From assembly GCA_016748015.1 (NCBI GenBank), contig JAAOMT010000372.1:799400-863399 (forward strand): DNA of 64,000 nt. The letters run 5' to 3'. Of the stretch, positions 56,147 to 64,000 are shown one piece after another. The notes under the pieces were generated by a model, which saw only the letters and a list, made by a program, of their open reading frames with translations, was not told where the DNA came from and did no database searches. A program made the position numbers and the translations under genes. The DNA is from Geosiphon pyriformis (lineage: Eukaryota; Glomeromycota; Glomeromycetes; Archaeosporales; Geosiphonaceae). Each line of letters starts with the position of its first letter. The first letter of the stretch is position 1.

Positions 56147-58942
56147 TTCTAGAAAGGCCAATAAGGAAAGCTAAGAGTACAAAGATTTTGAGTGGCTAAA
56201 GATAAGGAAGTGAATAAGTTGGCGTAAGAGTGAAAATTCAGAAAATGAAATATTAGCCAATAAATATTCTATGTGGCTGAGGGATAAGCAGAAAAGAGAA
56301 GGAGGGTAAGAGGGATGGGAAGTGATGCTGAAGGATTTAGGAAAAATGAGCAAAGTTTAATAAAACTACACCGTTCCTTTTGAGATTACTTTCTTCCTCT
56401 TAGAGCTTCTTGGACAATCAAACAACGTCAACAGGTTGACCAATCGTTATTCTGGGATTTCTGTCCAATTATTAGGCATAATATAATGATCGTCGGACTG
56501 TAGTATCGAGAAATCGCAATTTTTTCTTTTTGCTGAGAGGTAAACGATTGGCTTATGATGAGCATGTATTAAAAATCCCACGAAGATAAGGGTTTATTAA
56601 GCAGTTGGTAATTTAGAATTGTCCCAGTTAAAAACAAAATTTCTTAAAAGAGTTTAGGACTGGACGTATTTTTGTTTAAAAATAAAAGTAAGTTATAGCA
56701 TAATGGCAGAGGATATACATAGAATGTACTTTTGAGTTATTCAATGGAAAAAATCGTCGATTGTTATTAAAGCTTTCAGATAAAATGGGTAAATCTGAAA
56801 ATAGCAAAAGATAATCCGTATATTTTGAGATGAGTATTTTATCTGATTAAAAATTACTAATTATATTAACTACTATTATGTAAATCAATGATAAATTAAA
56901 TTATATAGTTTTTTAATTTTTGCCAAAATAATTTAATTTTTAAACATTGTCCCAAAAAAGATAAGAAACATGTTTTATTTTTGAATATGTATATATATAT
57001 TTTAGTTCATTATTTATATTTTTATTATTGAATTAAGATTTAATTCTGTAAAAATTGTAAATAGAATTTATTTGAAAAATAAAAAACTTGTTTATTATAT
57101 TAAGATCAAATTTTATTAAGTATAATTATTTGATTGTACACAAAAATGCATGAAATAAAATATTAATTTCATAAAAATTATTAATTAATTGAATATACTT
57201 ACAATTATGCAATAATTATAAAAAATTTGTATTAATTAAATTTTATAAATTTTTGGTAAAATAAATATTTAATATTTTAATATATAAATAATTAAGATAA
57301 TTTTTTACTTTTTAATTATATAAATTTTATGTTTACAACTAAAGCAAAAAACAATTATAATTGTTTTATTAATATAATTAAGATAATAATTTCTAACAAA
57401 TGTTTTAATATTTAATAAAATTAATATTATTGTTTTAAACACCACTTTTAAAACTAAATTAGTTAATTTTTCTTGACTTTATAATTTATAAAATAATATA
57501 TAATTTGCCAAATTTATAATTAAATTTGCTTTTGTTTTTTGTTACTTAATTTTAAATATTGTTAAAATTATATAATTGTAATTTTTGCAATTTAAAAAGT
57601 TTTTAATACTGTTGTGATTTAAGTCAATATCTTAATTAATTAAAATAAAAAAAAACTTTTATTAATCATTTAAAAAGTTGTTAAAACCAAAGTAAATAAT
57701 AGATTAAATTTGAAATATCGAAGCAGTTAAAAAAGTTTTAATGTTTAACTTAATATATTTTTAACATAAATTCAAAAATTAATTTAATAATTAATTTAAA
57801 AAAAATTAGCTTAATTAAAAATGTAATTAATAATTGAACAGCAAAATCAATTATAACAATATAATTTGTTTTCAATAAAATTATTAAAGCTTTTTTTACA
57901 AATATATTAAAAATTTATTTTTTTTAAAATAATAATAATAATTAACATTTAATTATTATACTTTATAATTAAAATAATTATTTTTAATTTTATAAAAAAA
58001 TAATATAGCTGGTTATAATATTAAAAACAATAAAATTTATCACAACCTAATTTTATTTTTATTTTTTTTTAAAACATTAAAATTGATTACAACTTAATTT
58101 AATTAAAAACTATTTTCTGTCTTAAATTGCAATTAAATTTTTAAATCAAAAAATAGTATTTTTAATTGGAGTTATTTTTTTTTATGCTGTTTAAAAATTT
58201 TAAAACCTCAAAGTAATATTTTATAATACATAAAAACTTGCGTATTTTTTAATTTTAAATGTATTAAAACATTAATTTTTTTTATAACATGAAAGATACT
58301 GGCTAATCACGTGTCTAATGTAGGATAAATGGAAATAGTTGATAGTTAGATTACATTTGTAGGACATGGGGTGACTCTTTGGATTGTTTTGTGTTAGACA
58401 TAAAAAAAAAAGATACAGTAATTAAATCAAAGGTTTTGTTTCTTTTAATAAATATTAAATAAATCAATTTTGTATTATCATTTACAGATTTTTTGTCATT
58501 AATATAAAATAAATAATTCACATTCTGCCAAGATTTTTGAATTTTAAATTAATCTCGTTCATTTTTTATTAACTTTAATTTTTTTTGTTTTTTGTTTTTT
58601 CTATTATTTAACATTGTTGCACTGATTTTAGTATTTTCAAGCTTTTTACTTATGACAATAAATAATTATCATTAATGTATTTATTTGGTATGGCAAAATT
58701 TTTAGTTATAAATTATTTATTGTGTATTGACAAACTTATTAATTTAAAAAGATTTAAATATTGCTGTGTTTTGTAATTGAAAACTAGGTTACTATTAAAT
58801 CTATTTTTGATATTTAGTCATTAAAATGAATTTTGTGATCGGCTGTTCCGTTTGATCACAAATAAATTATCCCATTTGCTTTCTAACTTTTTTTCTGCTG
58901 AATCATTTCATCCCTAAAAAAACTCTTTTGAGCCTAAAAATT
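56147..58942. other. Long AT-rich intergenic region between kinase and BTB-TLDc genes
   Basis: 2.8 kb between divergent start codons. The first 600 bp are of moderate composition (5' UTR and promoter of the kinase). From about 56,820 to 58,300 it is almost pure A/T with poly-A and poly-T runs. A moderately complex stretch at about 58,300-58,440 (TAATCACGTGTCTAATG, containing the E-box CACGTG) stands out. No gene is supported. Confidence 0.6.
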
Positions 58943-60459
58943 ATGATATCAGAGTTCTTTGGAAATTTATCGCGCGATTTTGAACAACTTCTCTATGATT
59001 TTGAAAGTTCAAATGTTATTCTTCAAGTTGGTGACCCCCCGGATAGTCGTGAGTTTCACGCTCACTTGAACATTCTTCGCGCACGATCACCATATTTTCG
59101 TAGTGCTTTCTCGGCAGACTGGATTAACAAGAAAAATAACGTAATTATTTTTAATAAGCCTAATATCGCACCAAAAATTTTTGAGTTGATACTAAAGTAA
59201 GGATTTTGAGTGGAGGTGAATTTATCTCCCAATTATTTTGAAAGTCTTACTTTTGGGAGCTTGAATAATTATCTGAGAAGAAGAAATTTTTTATCAGATA
59301 TATTTATTCGGGGATAATTAATTTGACCAACTATGATGGGAAGAGCATTCTTGGGTTATTGGTTGCGGCCGATGAACTGCTGCTTGACGAAGTTATCAAT
59401 TACGTCCAAGAACATTTAATCGAGAACCGGAACAAATGGCTCTCAGAAAATTTAATTTTCGTTTTACACACTATTTTCCCACTACATTCATGCGAAAGGC
59501 TGCAAGAATATTGCCTGGAATATATTTGTGGAGATCCTAGGCCATTTTTTGAATCACAGAAATTTCCATCCTTGAATAAAGATATTCTTTTTACACTGCT
59601 TCAACGAGACGATCTCGGACTTGAAGAAGATTTGATTTGGGTCAACTTATTAAGGTGGGCTTGCGGACAATCATCTTCACTAGTTTCTCAAAAAGATATT
59701 TTGCAACAATGGTCCATTGAGGATTTTCAGACTTTAGGGAAAATATTGGCTCCGTGTTTGCCATTTATTCGATTTTTTGAAATATCGTCATCAGATTATT
59801 ATGATAAAGTGAGACCATATGAAAAAGCTCTGCCGACCAAATTATTGGACGAGATTATGGCCTTTCATATGAAAGGCCTAGAACCAAAGTTGGAATTACC
59901 ACCAAGAGTAGGATCCATCCGATTGGATTCTACAATTCTTACGTCCAGACATGTCGCTCTTCTGGCAAGTTGGATTGATCAAAAAGATCATCGATCGGCA
60001 TTATACAAAAGATCACCATATGATTTTAAATTGTTGTATCGTGCCAGTCGTGATGAGTTTAGTGTAACACAATTTCATCAAAAATGCAATAACAAAGGAG
60101 CCGCGGTGGTGGTTCTAAAAGTTCAAGATTCCATGAAAATAATAGGGGGTTATAATCCAATCGGCTGGGTAAGTAATATATTCGGATGGCGCGCCTCACC
60201 TGAAAGTTTTATTTTCTCTTTGGGGACAAGAATTGTCCATGAATTACCGCTCTTAAGTCGATTTCGTTCTATGAGTGGGCATGCAATTTTTGATGCTGAT
60301 ATCGTGGGGCCCTATTTTGGAAGGGGGGATCTGTACGTCCATCATCCCAACTTGAGCACTTTCTCTTGCAAAAAACATAGCTACGAACATCAGATCATGG
60401 AATCTACACGTAATTATAATGTCGAAGAAATTGAAGTTTTTCAAGTCATCAGAAAATAA
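58943..60459 (+). CDS. BTB-BACK-TLDc domain protein (two exons)
   Basis: Exons 58,943-59,196 and 59,298-60,459 (intron 101 nt, phase matched) give 471 residues. The N-terminal BTB domain (about 20-120: SSNVILQVGDPPDSREFHAH, RARSPYFRSAFS, IFELILKYIYSG across the intron) mediates protein-protein contacts, often as a Cullin-3 adaptor. A BACK-like helical part follows (LLDEVINYVQEHLIENRNKW). The C-terminal TLDc domain (about 300-471) has LDSTILTSRHVALLASWID, YDFKLLYRASRDEFS, VVVLKVQDSMKIIGGYNPIG, ESFIFSLG and EIEVFQVIRK at the end. This architecture is widely amplified in Rhizophagus and relatives (established knowledge). Substrate or partner is unknown. ATG 58,943 is the first Met of the frame. 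Confidence 0.92.
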
Positions 60460-61180
60460 GTCCTTTAAAAAAGCGTTTTCAGAATGTTTTGAGTTCACGT
60501 TAGAGTGAAGTTGCAACAAATAGTAAAGAATCTGCATTCTATAGAAGTATTATAATAAATAGGGTTAAGGAACATGTTAACATAATAAAATTACATTATA
60601 CAGGAAGAATTGAGCTAGAATAATAAATTTACATTTTATATTCGATCAACTGGATAAATTCTTTAATGACCGTGATTCAGAGCAACTTGTTTACAACGCT
60701 TCGCACAAAATTAAAACATACCTTAGACTTATCAAGATGAAAATCAACGCGAGAATTGATGAACATTTTTTATATATAATTCCCTTAAACAAGTTTCCAC
60801 GAGATGTGATATTCATTTTCTTTATAAGCTTTTTTTTTAAAAACTCAGAATCTAGGATTTGCAAAAAGGCGATCAATTCTACAATATAATGCTAATCATC
60901 TAAAGAAAGAATTAATTTGATTTTATATTTATAGGACATTCTATAAGAAATAATAAAATGAAAGTGTTTTTATTAAAAAATGTTCCTTAAATTTTGGCAA
61001 ATGCAACTTAAAAACAATCCCAATGAATCGAGGCTGATGTCCAAAGCTCTTTACTTTTCTAAAATTGTATATTTTTATCCCAGGTTTGGACTTCAAGGAT
61101 ATAATCTTGGGAAATTTTTAACTTTCGGTCTTTCCTCGCTGAATTAGTTTTCTTTTCTGTTCTAGAGGTTTTCCTATAGA
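60460..61180. other. Convergent intergenic region
   Basis: About 720 bp between the BTB-TLDc stop and the stop of the minus-strand coiled-coil gene. AT-rich, presumably 3' UTRs; no supported gene. Confidence 0.55.
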
Positions 61181-61765
61181 TTACCCACTTGTTCGTGTAG
61201 TCTCCCTTCGTGATTTTTGTAGTAGCCTGAGGTCATTAATAAATTTTCGTTCTCTCGTAATCAGATTTTGAAAAGAAGTGTCTAGTTTATCAAATTTTTG
61301 ATTTAAATTTTGCCATATTTCTTCATGAACTTTTACACTTTGATCGAAGCTCTTTTTGAACTCCCGCCGCTCTCGCTCGAATTCCTTGTTAAGAGCATCG
61401 ATTTTTTGACGATGATTCATTTTAGCGGTCCTATTATCTTTCGGACATGCTTGGTTTCGACGAATTTCCTTACTATTATTACTTTTACTTTCTTCTTCGC
61501 GAAGTCCTTTCCCTTTGGGCTGGCTATGAGTCTTTGAATCTTGTTCTTCTCCATTCATAGGCTGACCCGCTTTTAGGCCTGTTTGCTCTGGTAAATCCTT
61601 TGTTATTTTTCTCTCATTTCCCTTTTGAGCCGTCCGATAGCTTTCATAATAAGGACGCCCAAAAAAGGCTCCTACTCCAACGAGAGAAATACCGGCAGTA
61701 GCCGCTAATGCGAATGGATGACTTGAGAGCCCATGAACAAAGTGACGCACAATGTTGCTAAACAT
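61181..61765 (-). CDS. Unrecognised protein with N-terminal membrane segment and C-terminal coiled coil
   Basis: An uninterrupted 194-codon frame, apparently without introns. I chose ATG 61,765 (MFSNIVRHFVHGLSSHPF) because it starts a plausible N-terminus; the frame stays open upstream to a Met at 61,954, but that extension lacks visible structure. Residues about 19-38 (LAATAGISLVGVGAFFG) form one Gly/Ala-rich hydrophobic segment, probably membrane-spanning, preceded by basic residues, so a mitochondrial or ER membrane location is possible. A charged Gln/Lys/Glu-rich middle is followed by a coiled coil (IDALNKEFERERREFKKSF; EEIWQNLNQKFDKLDTSFQ). The C-terminus is basic. No family was recognised; it may be lineage-specific. 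Confidence 0.7.
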   Translation of the reverse strand: MFSNIVRHFVHGLSSHPFALAATAGISLVGVGAFFGRPYYESYRTAQKGNERKITKDLPEQTGLKAGQPMNGEEQDSKTHSQPKGKGLREEESKSNNSKEIRRNQACPKDNRTAKMNHRQKIDALNKEFERERREFKKSFDQSVKVHEEIWQNLNQKFDKLDTSFQNLITRERKFINDLRLLQKSRRETTRTSG

Positions 61766-64000
61766 CTTGGACGGAATGGATAACGACAACCAAAAGTAAT
61801 GCGTGTCGTGAAAATAAAGTCTTAATGATGTTTGACAAAAAGAAGTAATTGTTATAAAAAGCTCGGGGGTTTTAGTAATGGTAAAGTAATATTCAGTTGT
61901 TAAAGGTCGTCCGATCTCATAATATAGTGCGACCGATTTAATCCTTATGAACAATGGACACTGCTAACTGCTATCGTGCCCATGCACATATGGCATAAAA
62001 TAAAACCAGTGAATGGAAAGGAATTGACCAATATAGAAAGTTACCAGACGTCCTCTCAACAAAAAGAGGAATTAACAAATGCTGTCGAGGTTCCCTAAAT
62101 ATTGTTGACAAATAAAATTTCAGATACATCAGGTTTTTTAATTCTTGTCATCTGTATTAATAAATGAGATTTAAACAAAACGAGCAAAATACGACATATT
62201 GATGCAAAAGAAAACTTGACGAAATTTCTCTAGCGCGCATATTAGATTTTATTAGGAAACACTTATTAGCGCAAAACTTCCGCCATGATATAAAAGGTGC
62301 AGAATCGCAAGGTGACATGTAATTTATGATTCTTTTTGTAGCCAATCAATCTCAATTGATTTAACTTGGCATGAGTTAGAGAAAATTAGTTTTATATACC
62401 TAAATTTCTATGGCTGCAAGAAAGTGAACGTAACGTTATCACCAAAAGTGGCTTGGCTCATTGCAAAAAGAGGACAAATCTGCAGATCGTAGCACTAAGG
62501 CCACTTTACGGCTTACAGTTTTCAGGTCATCTGTTGGCGGTGGAATCCACTACAGTACCACAAAGTCTGAGTTGCAGGTTTCTCTTTATGCAAAGAAAGG
62601 ATTAACATGGCTTTCAAAAGGCGACTGAAATGGTTCCAGCTGCATGGCTCCAAAAAAGAAAAAAAATCGGCTAAAAAACAATAAAAAAACTCAAGTGTAA
62701 TTGTAAATAAATAAATAGCAGTCAAATAAAAATTATGTTGCTTCCATGCAACATACTGTGAATTGATGGAGTGCTTAAAAGTTTATTTGTTTTTGTAGTT
62801 AAATCTTGTCTTTAAAAATATTTATTGTTAATGCAATTAGTAAACATAGTTTTTATCAAATGCCAAATTAAAGTAAAAAAGTCTGTTTGGATTATATGTC
62901 AAAATTAATAATGATTGGTTTTGCAAAAAAAGCCGCACAAATAAATTGTTTATGTTAATAATCTTTTTAAAAAATTTAATTACAGTATAAAAAATTTATT
63001 TTTAAAATAATTTAAATTTTTTAACATAATGCTTATTATTAATAATAATTTTAAATTGTTTTTAGAAAAGTATGATAATTTTATATTTTTAATCATAAAT
63101 TATTATTATTATTTTATGTTTTAACAAAGTGTAATTTTACCAAAAACTTATAATATTTTCACTTCTAAAAATAAAATTATAAGTTTAATATATCTTTTTT
63201 ATAAATTATTTAGATCTAAACCAATAAATACTTATTTGTTTTTTAACTTAATTCTTTAATTTTACCAAAATATTCAACAAAAATCTGCTTATTTTTAACA
63301 AGTTTTTGCAATTGTTTTTTAATTACATTTTTATTAAACTTAATCTTATTTTTTATTATAGTATATATCTTATAAATTCTTTACAATTAATAACAATTAA
63401 TTTATGAACTTTAAAACTACTTATATAAAATAAATAAGTTTTTTTTGTCTTTAAATTAAATAAAGTGTTTAAATATAAAAATAATTAAATTAATAATATA
63501 TTTAATTTAAGCTTTTACAAAAGCAAGATAATTTTTAATGTTTATAATAAAATTAATTTTAACAGTTAAAAAAATAATTAAATCTACCAAAAAATTAATA
63601 TTTATAAACATAAATTTAATAACAACAAATAAATTTTGCAACTTAAATTTTAAAAAAATTAATTTAGTTTTAAATGTTTTATTATTAAAACAACCAGAAC
63701 AATTAAAATAAAACATTATCAAAAAACAATAAATTTAAACAAAAACTTAGTAAATTAATTAACAAAAATTTTAAATACAACAAAAAAATTAAAAAAAATT
63801 AATAATTAAAAATAATATTAAAATTAATACTTTATATAAAAACCATATTTGATAAAAAAATTTTATTTATTAATATAAATATTAAAACTTAAATTATTTA
63901 ATTTTTTTATTATTAAAGTTTAATAAATGCAGTCCAATTGCTATCTAGTATACAGAACCAAAACTAAAAGTTCTAGCTAAATACAATTTACATTCTTTTT
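61766..64000. other. Intergenic region to window end, mostly AT-rich
   Basis: No gene supported. From 61,766 to about 62,700 the composition is mixed and includes the probable 5' UTR and promoter of the coiled-coil gene and a GC-richer patch at about 62,400-62,660. From about 62,750 to 63,920 it is nearly pure A/T with short dispersed runs. The longest frames (60-71 codons) have no recognisable content. Confidence 0.55.

Noticed and set aside
61766-61954. Upstream Met at 61,954 as the start of the coiled-coil protein
   Set aside because: The extra 63 residues lack recognisable structure and the internal Met at 61,765 gives a more plausible N-terminus; not excluded without transcript data.
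63507-63722. 71-codon minus-strand frame near the window end
   Set aside because: Composed almost only of Phe, Ile, Lys and Asn, as expected from near-pure A/T sequence.

Overview
The window looks like nuclear DNA of a filamentous fungus, most likely an arbuscular mycorrhizal fungus (Glomeromycotina). The grounds are very AT-rich spacers, mostly short GT-AG introns (about 55-110 nt, one of 269 nt), fungal housekeeping genes, a BTB-BACK-TLDc protein of the kind expanded in those fungi, and a dense bed of decayed retrotransposons. The taxonomic call is inference. No prokaryotic, organellar or CRISPR features were seen.

Positions 1-45,490 are almost entirely retrotransposon. Two tandem non-LTR elements (LINE A, 1-6,212; LINE B, about 6,530-23,300) carry an RRM/CCHC ORF1 and an ORF2 with APE endonuclease, reverse transcriptase, RNase H and a C-terminal Cys/His motif. 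LINE B is split by a full-length LTR retrotransposon (Gypsy-1, 11,041-21,161). A second LTR element (Gypsy-2, 23,804-43,994, flanked by a perfect 4-bp ATGT duplication) has a third, opposite-strand element (Gypsy-3, 33,363-43,334) inserted in its 3' LTR. A 5'-truncated LINE tail (LINE C, minus strand) lies at 44,463-45,490.

The three Gypsy elements share an unusual plan: gag, CCHC knuckle, aspartic protease, a multi-CxxC cysteine-rich module, dUTPase, RT, RNase H, integrase, and a conserved 200-residue C-terminal extension ending at the polypurine tract. In Gypsy-1 this plan lies in one reading frame for 8.3 kb, broken only by about thirty stop codons. None of the copies looks autonomous.

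Positions 47,246-61,765 form a compact host-gene island with no recognisable transposons: an HMG-box protein (+), the replication factor C subunit Rfc3/RFC5 (-), a mitochondrial 3-hydroxyacyl-CoA dehydrogenase (+), an AGC kinase of the Ypk1/Gad8/SGK type with an N-terminal C2-like region (-), a BTB-TLDc protein (+) and an unrecognised coiled-coil membrane protein (-). Exon structures were built by hand from splice signals, reading phase and family conservation. Neighbours alternate in strand, so spacers are convergent or divergent. The genes look like unrelated housekeeping and signalling functions, not a pathway cluster.

The remainder (56.1-58.9 kb and 61.8-64 kb) is extremely AT-rich spacer with no supported gene.
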